From: Arthrobacter saudimassiliensis
GTDB lineage: Bacteria > Actinomycetota > Actinomycetes > Actinomycetales > Micrococcaceae
Length of the DNA: 64,000 nucleotides
NCBI GenBank assembly: GCA_900016675.1
Contig: LN483070.1
Span: forward strand, 1,860,001 to 1,924,000
Direction of reading: 5' to 3'
The notes under the pieces were generated by a model. That model was given only the letters and a program-made list of their open reading frames with translations, was not told where the DNA came from and did not search any database. Made by a program: the position numbers and the translations under genes. Below are positions 26,431 to 35,276 of this stretch, piece by piece. Within the stretch, counting starts at the first letter, position 1. Every line of letters starts with the position of its first letter.

Positions 26431-27690
26431 ATGGATAACCACCCCCACTCCCCCCGCACCGACACCGCCACCGCCGCCGACGCCGGGACCGCGGCCGGCA
26501 CCGGCCCCCTGGCCGGCCGGCTGGTCATCGACCTCAGCCGCGCCCTGGCCGGACCGCACGCAGGCATGATGCTCGGCGACCTCGGCGCCCGGGTGATCAA
26601 GGTCGAGAACACCGGCACCGGAGACGACACCCGCGGCTGGGGTCCGCCGTTCGTCGGCCCGGAAGACGATCCGCAGGCCACCTACTTCCTGTCCTGCAAC
26701 CGGAACAAGGAATCGATCGCCCTGGACCTGAAGTCCGAGGACGGCGCCGCGGTGCTCACCGCCCTGATCCGTGAGGCGGACGTGCTGATCGAGAACTTCC
26801 GGCCCGGCGTGCTCGACCGCCTCGGCTTCCCCGCGGACCGGCTGCACCGGCTCAACCCGGGGCTCGTCATCCTCTCCATCTCCGGGTTCGGGCACGACGG
26901 CCCCGAGTCGCACCGCAGCGGATACGACCAGATTCTCCAGGGCGAGGCCGGGCTGATGTCCCTGACCGGCTCCGGGCCCGAGGACCCGCAGCGGGTGGGC
27001 GTGCCCATCGCCGACCTGCTCTCGGGCATGTACGGGGCCTACGGCGTGCTGGCGGCCCTGCTTGAGCGTGAGGCAACCGGCCGCGGGCAGGTGGTCCGCA
27101 CCTCGCTGCTGGCCGCCGTCGTCGGAGTCCACGCCTTCCAGGGCACCCGGACCACGGTCGCCGGTGAGGTTCCCCGCGCGCAGGGCAACCACCATCCCTC
27201 CATCGCACCCTACGGGCTGTTCGCCTGCCGGGACGGCCATGTGCAGATCAGCGTGGGCAGCGAGAAGCTGTGGGCCCGCTTCGTGGAGGAGTTCGGCCTG
27301 GCAGAGCAGGCCGCGTCGCTGGATACGAACGCCGAACGCGTGCGGCGCCGCGGCGAGGTCGTGGCCCTGGTCGAAGAGGCCTTCGCGGACTACGACGCCG
27401 CCGACCTGCTGGCCAAGCTGGACGGCGCCGGCATCCCGGCCGGCAAGGTCCGCACCCTCGACGAGGTCTACGAATGGGAACAGGTCCGCTCGCAGCATCT
27501 GCTCGTGGACGTGGAGCATCCGGTGCTGGGCGAGGTCCGGCTGCCCGGCCCGCCGCTGCGCTTCTTCTCGACGGAGGGGGACGAAACCACCCGCCGGCAC
27601 CATGCCGCCCCGCCGCTGCTTGATGAGCACGGCGCCGGCATCCGCAGCTGGCTGGCAGCTGCGACCCCAGGGCAGGCGGAGCAGGCATGA
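26431..27690 (+). CDS. Family III (CaiB/BaiF) CoA-transferase
   Basis: A 419-residue enzyme that would move CoA between carboxylic acids. The fold starts after a 27-residue Thr/Ala-rich tail with GRLVIDLSRALAGPHAGMMLGDLGARVIKVE-type sequence, and the catalytic aspartate is in VGVPIADLLSGMYGAYG (about residues 190-206). Donor and acceptor cannot be read out. It lies 64 bp after the MatC-like carrier, with AGAAAGAACAGGA upstream, and its last four bases overlap the next gene (ATGA). The context suggests that it activates the acid imported by that carrier. Confidence 0.9.
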   Translation: MDNHPHSPRTDTATAADAGTAAGTGPLAGRLVIDLSRALAGPHAGMMLGDLGARVIKVENTGTGDDTRGWGPPFVGPEDDPQATYFLSCNRNKESIALDLKSEDGAAVLTALIREADVLIENFRPGVLDRLGFPADRLHRLNPGLVILSISGFGHDGPESHRSGYDQILQGEAGLMSLTGSGPEDPQRVGVPIADLLSGMYGAYGVLAALLEREATGRGQVVRTSLLAAVVGVHAFQGTRTTVAGEVPRAQGNHHPSIAPYGLFACRDGHVQISVGSEKLWARFVEEFGLAEQAASLDTNAERVRRRGEVVALVEEAFADYDAADLLAKLDGAGIPAGKVRTLDEVYEWEQVRSQHLLVDVEHPVLGEVRLPGPPLRFFSTEGDETTRRHHAAPPLLDEHGAGIRSWLAAATPGQAEQA

Positions 27691-29237
27691 GCGGCGGAGC
27701 AGGCATGAGCGGCGCCGGCACCCCCACCCGGCTCACCGCCCGGCAGGTGATCGACCACGTCGTCGACCCCGGCACCTTTGTCGGCTGGGACGCACCGGTC
27801 AGCTACACCCCGCATGATGCCGCCTACGAGGCGGACCTGCAGGCGTCCCGGGAACGGTCCGGCGAGGACGAATCCGTGATCACCGGCGAAGGCCGGGTCC
27901 GCGGCCGGCGGGTGGCCCTGGTCGTCTGCGAGTTCCGGTTCCTGGCCGGATCCATCGGCGTCGCGGCCGCGGACCGGCTGGTGCAGGCGATCGAGCGGGC
28001 CACCCGCGAGGGGCTCCCGCTGCTCGCCGGTCCCTCCTCGGGCGGGACCCGCATGCAGGAGGGCACGCTCGCCTTCCTGTCCATGGTGAAGATCACCGCA
28101 GCCGTCCGCCGGCACAAGGAAGCGGGGCTGCCCTACCTGGTCTATCTGCGCCACCCCACCACCGGCGGCGTGATGGCGTCCTGGGGGTCGCTGGGCCACA
28201 TCACCGTGGCCGAGCCGGGTGCGCTGGTGGGCTTCCTCGGTCCACGGGTCTTCGAGGCCCTGTACGGACGCGCGTTTCCCTCGGGCGTGCAGCTCGCCGA
28301 AAACCTGCACGAGAAGGGCATCATCGACGCTGTCCTTCCGGCTGATGAGCTGGCCGACACCGTGCACCGGGTCCTCAGCCTGCTGCAGCCGGAACCGGCA
28401 ACCAACGTTCCGGCCCCCGACACCCTCTCGGTGGCGCCGTCGTCCGCTCCCGCCTGGGAGTCGGTGGAGCGCTCCCGCAACCCGCGGCGCCCCGGGGTGC
28501 GTACGCTGCTCCGGTACGGCGCCGCGGACGTGCTGCCGCTGAACGGCACCGGCCAGGGCGAAAAGGACCACGGGCTGCTGCTGGCGCTGGCCAGCTTCGG
28601 GCAGGTTCCCTGCGTGGTGCTGGGCCAGGAGCGGCCGCGCCCGGGCAGCGATACCGCCCTGGGCCCGGCGGCGCTGCGGGAGGCGCGGCGGGGCATGCGG
28701 CTGGCCGAGGAACTGGACCTGCCGCTGCTGACCCTCATCGACACCGCCGGTGCGGCGCTGTCCCGGGAGGCGGAGGAAGGCGGCCTGGCCGGGGAAATCG
28801 CGCGTTGCCTCAACGACCTGGTCGGCCTGCAGTGCCCGACCGTGTCCGTGCTGCTGGGCCAGGGCGCCGGGGGCGGCGCGCTGGCGCTGCTGCCGGCGGA
28901 CCGGACCATTGCCGCCTGGCACTCCTGGCTTTCGCCGCTGCCGCCGGAGGGTGCCAGCGCCATCGTGCACCGGGACACCGACCACGGCGCCGAGATGGCT
29001 GAACACCAGGGCATCAGCGCCTCCGCCCTGCACCGGCACGGGGTCGTGGACCACCTGGTCGACGAACGGCCCGACGCCGCGCTGGAACCGGCGGAGTTCA
29101 GCCGCCGGCTGGCCGCGGCCATCGCCTGGGAGCTGGCCTCGCTGCGTTCCCAGCCGCGCCAGGCCATGCTCGCCAGGCGGCTGACCAAGTACCACCGGCT
29201 GGGTTCCGCGGACTCCGCCGGCATAGCGCTCTTGTAG
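27687..29237 (+). CDS. Fused carboxyltransferase (AccD-AccA-like), biotin-independent context
   Basis: A 516-residue protein with two crotonase-fold halves. Residues 30-240 resemble carboxyltransferase beta: GPSSGGTRMQEGTLAFL, then GPRVFEALYGRAFPSGVQLAENL. Residues 270-500 resemble alpha: TLIDTAGAALSREAEEGG and GQGAGGGALALLPADRT. The four-Cys zinc finger of bacterial AccD is absent. No biotin carrier or biotin carboxylase gene is near. It could be the transferase of an acetyl-CoA carboxylase, feeding the neighbouring fab operon, or act in reverse as a malonyl-CoA decarboxylase like MdcDE. Start is the ATG overlapping the CoA-transferase stop; an ATG six codons later is possible. Confidence 0.82.
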   Translation: MSGGAGMSGAGTPTRLTARQVIDHVVDPGTFVGWDAPVSYTPHDAAYEADLQASRERSGEDESVITGEGRVRGRRVALVVCEFRFLAGSIGVAAADRLVQAIERATREGLPLLAGPSSGGTRMQEGTLAFLSMVKITAAVRRHKEAGLPYLVYLRHPTTGGVMASWGSLGHITVAEPGALVGFLGPRVFEALYGRAFPSGVQLAENLHEKGIIDAVLPADELADTVHRVLSLLQPEPATNVPAPDTLSVAPSSAPAWESVERSRNPRRPGVRTLLRYGAADVLPLNGTGQGEKDHGLLLALASFGQVPCVVLGQERPRPGSDTALGPAALREARRGMRLAEELDLPLLTLIDTAGAALSREAEEGGLAGEIARCLNDLVGLQCPTVSVLLGQGAGGGALALLPADRTIAAWHSWLSPLPPEGASAIVHRDTDHGAEMAEHQGISASALHRHGVVDHLVDERPDAALEPAEFSRRLAAAIAWELASLRSQPRQAMLARRLTKYHRLGSADSAGIALL

Positions 29238-29248
29238 CCTCTACACAA
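29232..29248 (+). promoter_or_regulatory. Candidate FasR box upstream of fasR
   Basis: TTGTAG-CCT-CTACACAA contains the dyad TGTAG-N3-CTACA. It overlaps the TAG stop codon of the carboxyltransferase gene (29235-29237) and lies about 40 bp before fasR. The same core occurs before fabD at 30541, which suggests a common regulator, most simply FasR itself. Confidence 0.5.
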
Positions 29249-29273
29249 AATGGAGCCCGACGGCGGCAGGCCG

Positions 29274-29289
29274 TAAGCTCTGGGGTATG
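29274..29289 (+). promoter_or_regulatory. Leaderless promoter of fasR
   Basis: TAAGCT at 29274-29279 is followed by seven bases and the ATG at 29287. The candidate FasR box (29232-29248) would sit at the -35 region, so autoregulation is plausible. Confidence 0.45.
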
Positions 29290-30516
29290 CCCGTGACCCG
29301 CACGACATCCGCCGAATCCGTTCCGAGCGCGGAGCACCTTGATCCACCCACCCTGGAGCGGTTGAAGACCAGCATCGGCCGGCTTTCCACCGCCACGCTG
29401 AAGCAGCTCGAGGTCTCGCTGCCGTGGTACCGCGCCCTGCGGCCGGACGAACGGGCGGCGCTGGGCATGGTGGCGCAGAAGGGCATCGCCTCCTTCGTCA
29501 ACTGGTACCAGCGGCAGGGCTCCACGGCCTGGGTGCTGAGCGATGTGTTCGGCACCGCGCCGACCGAGCTCACCGGCACCATCAGCCTGCAGAAGGCGCT
29601 GCAGCTGATCCGGGTGGTCGTGCAGGTGGTGGAGGACCAGGTGCCGGTGCTGGCCGATGCCCGGGTGCAGCCGGCGCTGCGCGAGGCCGTGCTGCGGTAT
29701 TCGCGGGAGGTGGCCTTCGCGGCGGCCGACGTCTACGCCCGCGCGGCGGAGACCCGCGGCGCGTGGGACACCCGGCTCGAGGCGCTCGTCGTCGACGCCA
29801 TCCTGCGCGGGGAAAGCTCCGATGCCCTGCGCTCACGCATCGCCGCCGTGGGCTGGACGTCCACCGCCCCGGTGACCGTCCTCGTCGGCTCCTCCCCCGC
29901 CGAAGCCAACGCCACCTTCGTCACCGAGGTCCGCCGCATCACCTCGCGGCTGGCCGAGGACACCCTGGTCGGCATCCAGGGCGAGCGGCTGATCCTGGTC
30001 CTCGGCGGCCTGACGGACAAGTCCGGAGCCATGGCCCGGCTGGCCGAGCTGTTCGGCCCGGGACCGGTGGTCTACGGCCCGCCGGCCGAGGCCCTCGTCA
30101 GCGCCGGGCCCTCCGCCCAGGCGGCCTTTGCCGGCCTCACCGCGGCCCGGGCCTGGCCCGCGGCGCCGCGGCCCGTGGCGGCGGACGACCTGTGGCCCGA
30201 ACGGGTGATGGCCGGCGACCCGGCGGCGCGCGCCGCCCTGGTGCAGAGCATCTACCGGCCCCTGCTGAACGCCACGAACGGCCTGGCCGAGACCCTCTCC
30301 GCCTACCTGTCCCTGGGCCATTCCCTGGAGGCGACCGCCCGGGAGCTCTTCGTCCACGCCAACACCGTCCGTTACCGGCTGCGCCGGGTCTGCGACATCA
30401 CCGGATGGGATCCCATGCTGCCGCGCGAGGCGTTCGTGCTGCAGACCGCCCTGGTCGTCGGCCGGCTCGACCCCGGCCCCCAGGGCCCGCCGGAACGCTC
30501 CGCCCCGCGCTCGTGA
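29287..30516 (+). CDS. fasR: PucR-type regulator FasR of fatty-acid synthesis
   Basis: A 409-residue regulator placed directly upstream of fabD-fabH-acpP-fabF, the position of FasR (SCO2386) in Streptomyces and of the PucR-like Rv2242 in M. tuberculosis. The N-terminal two thirds is a mixed alpha/beta GGDEF-like CdaR/PucR body (about 60-300) and the C-terminus is the PucR helix-turn-helix, ARELFVHANTVRYRLRRV near residues 353-370. The known Streptomyces protein activates the fab operon. It probably binds the TGTAG/CTACA dyads at 29232 and 30541 (inference). A stretch of about 110 bp, not a terminator, separates it from fabD. Confidence 0.86.
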   Translation: MPVTRTTSAESVPSAEHLDPPTLERLKTSIGRLSTATLKQLEVSLPWYRALRPDERAALGMVAQKGIASFVNWYQRQGSTAWVLSDVFGTAPTELTGTISLQKALQLIRVVVQVVEDQVPVLADARVQPALREAVLRYSREVAFAAADVYARAAETRGAWDTRLEALVVDAILRGESSDALRSRIAAVGWTSTAPVTVLVGSSPAEANATFVTEVRRITSRLAEDTLVGIQGERLILVLGGLTDKSGAMARLAELFGPGPVVYGPPAEALVSAGPSAQAAFAGLTAARAWPAAPRPVAADDLWPERVMAGDPAARAALVQSIYRPLLNATNGLAETLSAYLSLGHSLEATARELFVHANTVRYRLRRVCDITGWDPMLPREAFVLQTALVVGRLDPGPQGPPERSAPRS

Positions 30517-30540
30517 CCCTGTCCGATACTGCTGTGACGC

Positions 30541-30557
30541 TTGTAGACTTCCTACAA
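30541..30557 (+). promoter_or_regulatory. Candidate FasR box upstream of fabD
   Basis: TTGTAG (30541-30546), spacer ACTTC, CTACAA (30552-30557): a perfect 6-bp inverted repeat 68 bp before the fabD start codon. It shares the TGTAG/CTACA core with the site before fasR. Confidence 0.6.
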
Positions 30558-30625
30558 CGCACCCCCGACAGCTTGGTCTGACGAAACACACCGGTTCCGC
30601 CCCCCGCTTTGGAAAGCTTGGATAC

Positions 30626-31579
30626 GTGCTCGCTATCACCTGCCCCGGACAGGGCGCCCAGACTCCCGGCTTCCTCGCGCCCTGGCTTGAACTGCCCGGG
30701 GTGCGGGAGCACCTCGAACGGCTCAGCGACCTCGCCGGGCTTGACCTGGTGGCCCACGGCACCGTCTCCGACGAGGAGACGATCAAGGACACCGCGGTCG
30801 CCCAGCCGCTGATCGTTGCCGCCGGCCTCGTGGCGGCCCGCCTGCTGCTGGAGCCCGCTGCGCTGACCGCCGCCACCATCGTCGCCGGCCACTCGGTCGG
30901 CGAGATCACGGCCTCCGCCGTCGCCGGCGCCCTCAGCGAAGAGGACGCCATGGCCTTCGTCCGTGAACGCGCCGGCGCCATGGCCCGGGCCGCCGCCGCC
31001 GTCCCCACCGGCATGAGCGCCGTGCTCGGCGGAGATCCGGCAGAGGTCGCCGCCGTCCTGGAGGGCCTGGGCCTCACCGCCGCCAACGCCAACGGCGGCG
31101 GGCAGACCGTGGCCGCCGGCACCCTGGACCAGCTCGCCGCCCTGGCGGAGAACCCGCCGGCCAAGGCCCGGGTGATCCCGCTGAAGGTCGCCGGGGCCTT
31201 CCACACCGCGCATATGGCGCCCGCCCTCGCGGCCCTCGACGCCCTGCGCCCGACCCTGGCGCCGGCCGATCCGCTGCCCACCCTGCTCTCGAACCACGAC
31301 GGCGCCCCGGTCACCTCCGGCGCGGCCAACCTCGACAGCCTGATCGCCCAGGTCTCCCGCCCCGTGCGCTGGGACCTGTGCATGGATACCATGGCCGCCA
31401 CCGGCATCACCGGCCTGATCGAGCTCCCCCCGGCAGGCACCCTCACCGGGCTCGCCCGCCGCGGGCTCAAGGGCGTGCCGACGCTGGCCCTGAAGACCCC
31501 AGAAGACCTCGACGCCGCCCGCGCCTTCGTGGCCGAGCACGCCGGGGCGGCAGCAACAACCGGAGAAGGTATCGCGTGA
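30626..31579 (+). CDS. fabD: Malonyl-CoA:ACP transacylase
   Basis: Loads malonyl units onto AcpP for fatty-acid chain extension. The 317-residue protein has CPGQGAQ (6-12), the nucleophile Ser90 in AGHSVGEITA and the catalytic His in GAFHTAHM (about 193). The GTG at 30626 has GGAAAG ten bases upstream. The last four bases overlap the fabH start (GTGA). It is the first gene of fabD-fabH-acpP-fabF. Confidence 0.95.
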   Translation: MLAITCPGQGAQTPGFLAPWLELPGVREHLERLSDLAGLDLVAHGTVSDEETIKDTAVAQPLIVAAGLVAARLLLEPAALTAATIVAGHSVGEITASAVAGALSEEDAMAFVRERAGAMARAAAAVPTGMSAVLGGDPAEVAAVLEGLGLTAANANGGGQTVAAGTLDQLAALAENPPAKARVIPLKVAGAFHTAHMAPALAALDALRPTLAPADPLPTLLSNHDGAPVTSGAANLDSLIAQVSRPVRWDLCMDTMAATGITGLIELPPAGTLTGLARRGLKGVPTLALKTPEDLDAARAFVAEHAGAAATTGEGIA

Positions 31580-32637
31580 GCACGCCCGTCCTGAAGCAGT
31601 CCCCCACCCGCGAGCACAGCCGGATCCTCGGCATCGGCGCCTTCCGGCCCGACGTCATCGTCAGCAACGAGGACGTCTGCCAATGGATCGAGTCCTCCGA
31701 CGAGTGGATCCGCCAGCGCACCGGCATCATCACCCGCCACCGCGCGGACAAGGGCACCTCCGTCATCGACATGGCCGAGGCGGCGGCCCGCGAGGCACTG
31801 GCCGGCGCCGGCATCGAGGCAGCGCAGCTGGGCGCCGTGCTGGTGTCCACGGTCACCCACCCCTACGCCACTCCCTCCGCCGCCGCGGAGCTCACCGACC
31901 GGCTCGGCGCCACCCCGGCCCCGGCCTATGACGTCTCCGCCGCCTGCGCCGGCTACTGCTACGGCATCGCCCAGGCGGATGCCCTGGTCCGTTCCGGCAC
32001 CGCCGAATATGTCCTGGTGGTCGGGGTGGAAAAGCTCTCGGACTTCATCGACAACACCGAGCGCACCATTTCCTTCCTGCTGGGCGACGGCGCGGGCGCC
32101 GTCGTCGTCGGCCCCTCCGACACGCCGGGCATCGGCCCGTCCGTGTGGGGATCCGACGGCGGGAAGTCCGGCGCGATCGGCATGACGCATTCCATGCTGG
32201 ACATCCGTGCGCTGTCGCTCGCCGCCGAGGCCGACGGCGGCCTCACCCCGGACGCCCTGTCCGGGGGGCCGGCCAAGCTCTGGCCCACCCTCCGCCAGGA
32301 CGGCCAGACCGTCTTCCGCTGGGCCGTCTGGGAAATGGCGAAGGCCGCCCAGCAGGCGCTGGACGCGGCCGGCATCGAAGCCTCCGACCTGGCCGCGTTC
32401 GTCCCGCACCAGGCGAACATGCGCATCATCGACGAGCTGGCCAAGCAGCTGAAGCTGCCGGACACCGTGGTGATCGCCCGCGACATTGCCGACGCCGGCA
32501 ACACCTCGGCGGCCTCGATTCCGCTGGCCACGCACCGCCTGCTGAAGGAAAACCCGGAGCTCAGCGGGAAGCTGTCGCTGCAGATCGGCTTCGGCGCCGG
32601 CCTGGTGTTCGGCGCGCAGGTCGTCGTCCTGCCCTGA
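31576..32637 (+). CDS. fabH: Beta-ketoacyl-ACP synthase III
   Basis: Starts fatty-acid chains by condensing an acyl-CoA primer with malonyl-ACP. The 353 residues include the nucleophile Cys124 in SAACAGYCYG, His in VPHQANMRII and Asn in AGNTSAASIP. In Micrococcaceae it usually prefers branched primers, giving iso/anteiso lipids (known for the group, not seen here). The GTG start overlaps the fabD stop (GTGA). It has a 10-20 residue N-terminal extension relative to E. coli FabH. Confidence 0.95.
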   Translation: MSTPVLKQSPTREHSRILGIGAFRPDVIVSNEDVCQWIESSDEWIRQRTGIITRHRADKGTSVIDMAEAAAREALAGAGIEAAQLGAVLVSTVTHPYATPSAAAELTDRLGATPAPAYDVSAACAGYCYGIAQADALVRSGTAEYVLVVGVEKLSDFIDNTERTISFLLGDGAGAVVVGPSDTPGIGPSVWGSDGGKSGAIGMTHSMLDIRALSLAAEADGGLTPDALSGGPAKLWPTLRQDGQTVFRWAVWEMAKAAQQALDAAGIEASDLAAFVPHQANMRIIDELAKQLKLPDTVVIARDIADAGNTSAASIPLATHRLLKENPELSGKLSLQIGFGAGLVFGAQVVVLP

Positions 32638-32721
32638 CGCACCACCCACAGACCCCCGCCGCCCGCGGCGGTTGGACCCGGCCGGTACCCACCGGCACCA
32701 CCGAAAGGAAAAGGAGCCCCC

Positions 32722-32967
32722 ATGGCTAGCAACGAAGAAATCCTGGCCGGCCTGGCCGAGATCGTCAACGAAGAGACCGGCCTGGATCCGGCGTCCGTCG
32801 AGCTGGACAAGTCCTTCACCGATGACCTGGACATCGACTCCATCTCCATGATGACCATCGTGGTCAACGCCGAGGAGAAGTTCGGCGTGCGCATTCCCGA
32901 CGAAGAGGTCAAGAACCTCAAGACCGTCGGCGACGCCGTGGAGTTCATCAACAACGCCCAGTCCTGA
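32722..32967 (+). CDS. acpP: Acyl carrier protein
   Basis: An 81-residue acidic four-helix protein carrying the growing acyl chain. The phosphopantetheine serine is Ser40 in LDIDSISM. AAAGGAAAAGGAG stands before the ATG at 32722. It lies between fabH and fabF and completes the minimal FAS II set. Confidence 0.96.
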   Translation: MASNEEILAGLAEIVNEETGLDPASVELDKSFTDDLDIDSISMMTIVVNAEEKFGVRIPDEEVKNLKTVGDAVEFINNAQS

Positions 32968-33055
32968 CCGAGGGCGGCCGCTGCCGCGGCAGCGGCCGTT
33001 CCCCGGCCCGGATTCCGGGTCTTCACAGCAGCAACCCGTCCCGAAAGAGGAAAAC

Positions 33056-34291
33056 ATGGCCCGCAAAGTTCTCATCACCGGTCTCGGCGCCACCACGCCG
33101 ATCGGCGGCGATGTCCCGACCCTGTGGAAGAACGCGCTCAAGGGCGTGCCCGGTGCCAGGACCCTCGAGGATGACTGGGTTGAGCAGTACAGCCTGCCGG
33201 TAACCTTCGCCGCCCGCGTCTCCACCCCGGCCTCCGAGGTGCTGTCCAAGGTTGAAGCCAAGCGCATGGACCCGTCCACCCAGTTCGCCGTGGTCGCCGC
33301 GCGCGAGGCCTGGGCCGACGCCGGCATCGGCGAGGTCGATCCCGAACGCCTCGGCGTCACCTTCGCCACCGGCATCGGCGGTGTGTGGACCCTCCTGGAC
33401 GCCTGGGACACCCTCCGCGAAAAGGGCCCGCGCCGGGTGCTGCCCATGACCGTGCCCATGCTGATGCCCAACGGGCCCGCCGCAGCCGTGTCCCTGGACC
33501 TGGGCGCCCGCGCCGCAGCGCAGACTCCGGTCTCCGCCTGCGCCTCCGGCACCGAGGCCCTGGCCCAGGCGCTGGAGCTGATCCGCTCCGGCAAGGCCGA
33601 CGTCGTCGTCGCCGGCGGTGCGGAAGCCGCCATCCACCCCATGCCGCTGGCCGCCTTCTCCTCCATGCAGGCGCTCTCCCGCCGCAACGACGATCCCGAG
33701 CGCGCCTCACGCCCCTACGACACCGACCGTGACGGCTTCGTCATGGGCGAGGGCGCCGGCGCCCTCGTGCTGGAGTCGGAGGAGCACGCCAAGGCCCGCG
33801 GCGCCCGCGTGTATGCCGAGCTGGCGGGCGCGTCCGTGACCGCCGACGCCTACCACATCACCGCCCCGGACCCCGAGGGCCTGGGCGCGACCCGCGCCCT
33901 GAAGGCCGCCCTGTTCGATGCCCGTGCCCAGGCGGAGGACGTGGTCCACGTCAACGCGCATGCCACCTCCACCCCGGTCGGCGACAAGCCGGAATACACG
34001 GCGCTGAAGGCCGCCCTGGGCGCGCACGTGGACAATGTGGCGGTCTCCGCCACCAAGTCCCAGACCGGCCACCTGCTGGGTGCCTCCGGCGCCGTCGAGG
34101 CGGTGCTGACCGCGCTGGCCGTCTACGAGCGCCAGGCCCCGGCCACGATCAACCTGGAGAACCAGGATCCGGAGATCCCGCTCGACGTCGTGACCTCCGC
34201 CCGCGGCCTGCCCGCCGGCGACATCGTGGCGCTCAGCAACTCCTTCGGCTTCGGCGGGCACAACGCCGTCGCCGTGATGCGCAGCCACTGA
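33056..34291 (+). CDS. fabF: Beta-ketoacyl-ACP synthase II
   Basis: Elongating condensing enzyme, 411 residues, with nucleophile Cys162 in VSACASGTEAL and the two histidines in VNAHATSTPVGD and TGHLLGASG. AAAGAGGAAAAC precedes the ATG. It is the last gene of the operon and is followed by a strong terminator. No KasB-like second copy and no accD6-like gene follow, unlike in M. tuberculosis; the only carboxyltransferase here lies upstream of fasR. Confidence 0.95.
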   Translation: MARKVLITGLGATTPIGGDVPTLWKNALKGVPGARTLEDDWVEQYSLPVTFAARVSTPASEVLSKVEAKRMDPSTQFAVVAAREAWADAGIGEVDPERLGVTFATGIGGVWTLLDAWDTLREKGPRRVLPMTVPMLMPNGPAAAVSLDLGARAAAQTPVSACASGTEALAQALELIRSGKADVVVAGGAEAAIHPMPLAAFSSMQALSRRNDDPERASRPYDTDRDGFVMGEGAGALVLESEEHAKARGARVYAELAGASVTADAYHITAPDPEGLGATRALKAALFDARAQAEDVVHVNAHATSTPVGDKPEYTALKAALGAHVDNVAVSATKSQTGHLLGASGAVEAVLTALAVYERQAPATINLENQDPEIPLDVVTSARGLPAGDIVALSNSFGFGGHNAVAVMRSH

Positions 34292-34316
34292 CGCCGGCAC
34301 CCGCAGGCACGACAGC

Positions 34317-34360
34317 AAAGGGCCGGGCCCCGTCCATTCCTGGACGGGGCCCGGCCCTTT
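34317..34360. terminator. Terminator after fabF
   Basis: AAAGGGCCGGGCCCCGTCCA and TGGACGGGGCCCGGCCCTTT pair perfectly over 20 bp with a TTCC loop. A-rich and T-rich ends make it usable from both sides. Confidence 0.92.
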
Positions 34361-34525
34361 GCTATGGATTCAGAGTTCAGCTGCTGCGGTTCCCGCACGT
34401 CGCCCGGTCAGGGCGCCCTCGGGCCGGCCCTGACCAGGACGCCATCGGCCCCGGTCAGCGGGCCCGACGCATCACACCAGGCCCGGCGACCCGCCGGACC
34501 TGGCCGGTCGCCCGCGCCGGGGCAG

Positions 34526-35029
34526 TCAGCCGACTTGGTGCAGCCAGCGCACCGGGGCGCCGTCGGCCGCGTGGCGGAAGGGCTCCAGTTCGTCATCCCA
34601 GGCCTCGCCCAGCGCCAGCGACAGTTCGTGATAGACGGCGGCGGGATCGCCGGCCCCGGCCTCATAGGCGTACCGGATCCGGTCCTCGGAGACCATGATG
34701 TTGCCGTGCACGTCGGTGGTGGCGTGGAAGATGCCGAGCTCGGGGGTGTGGGACCAGCGGCTGCCGTCGGCGCCGGGGCTGGCCTCCTCGGTGACCTCGT
34801 AGCGCAGGTGTGCCCAGCCGCGCAGCGCGGAGGCGAGCAGCGACCCGGTGCCCTGCGGTCCCTGCCAGGCCACCTCGGCCCGGACCATACCGGGCGCGGC
34901 GGGCTGCGGGGACCACTTTAGGTCCGTCCTCTTTTCGACGACGGACCCGATTGCCCATTCAATATGCGGGCACAGAGCAGAAGGCGCCGAGTGGATGAAC
35001 AGCATCCCATGCGCCATCACAACAGACAT
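34526..35029 (-). CDS. DUF3145 domain protein
   Basis: A 167-residue actinobacterial protein of unknown function beginning MSVVMAHGMLFIHSAPSALC and ending in WDDELEPFRHAADG and VRWLHQVG. In Streptomyces a DUF3145 gene also lies next to the fab operon, so a lipid-related role is often guessed. The ATG at 35029 is chosen since GGAGG lies six bases upstream; an ATG four codons earlier would overlap that ribosome site. Confidence 0.85.
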   Translation of the reverse strand: MSVVMAHGMLFIHSAPSALCPHIEWAIGSVVEKRTDLKWSPQPAAPGMVRAEVAWQGPQGTGSLLASALRGWAHLRYEVTEEASPGADGSRWSHTPELGIFHATTDVHGNIMVSEDRIRYAYEAGAGDPAAVYHELSLALGEAWDDELEPFRHAADGAPVRWLHQVG

Positions 35030-35276
35030 TCCATCCTCCATAGCTGTAGGTGCGTCTTCCCCAACGACCTGCAGACTCCGCGGAGGGCGGATTCCGTGTG
35101 CTTTTCGTGCCTTTGTTCCTGCGGTACTGCGGTTGATCCGAATGCGGCTGACAGGTCAGCCCGAACTAAGCATCATTGTGCCGCAAGTTACCTGATTGTG
35201 CCAATGAACGCTGCCGGAGCAGGGTGGCATTCGAGGCTGCCGGGAACAGTGAGACAGGTGATACCCAGTGATGTGG

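Noticed and set aside
31576-32637. FabH as a second OleA
   Set aside because: It has the FabH active-site context, VPHQANMRII, and sits in the fab operon; OleA at 60939 is separate.
29833-33687. 1284-codon open frame opposite fasR-fabD-fabH-acpP
   Set aside because: It crosses five real genes and is composed of Ala/Ser/Arg-rich low-complexity sequence.
35030-35276. Intergenic 247 bp as possible small gene or att site beside xerC
   Set aside because: No start with ribosome site, no dif-like palindrome and no direct repeat are visible; probably only promoters.
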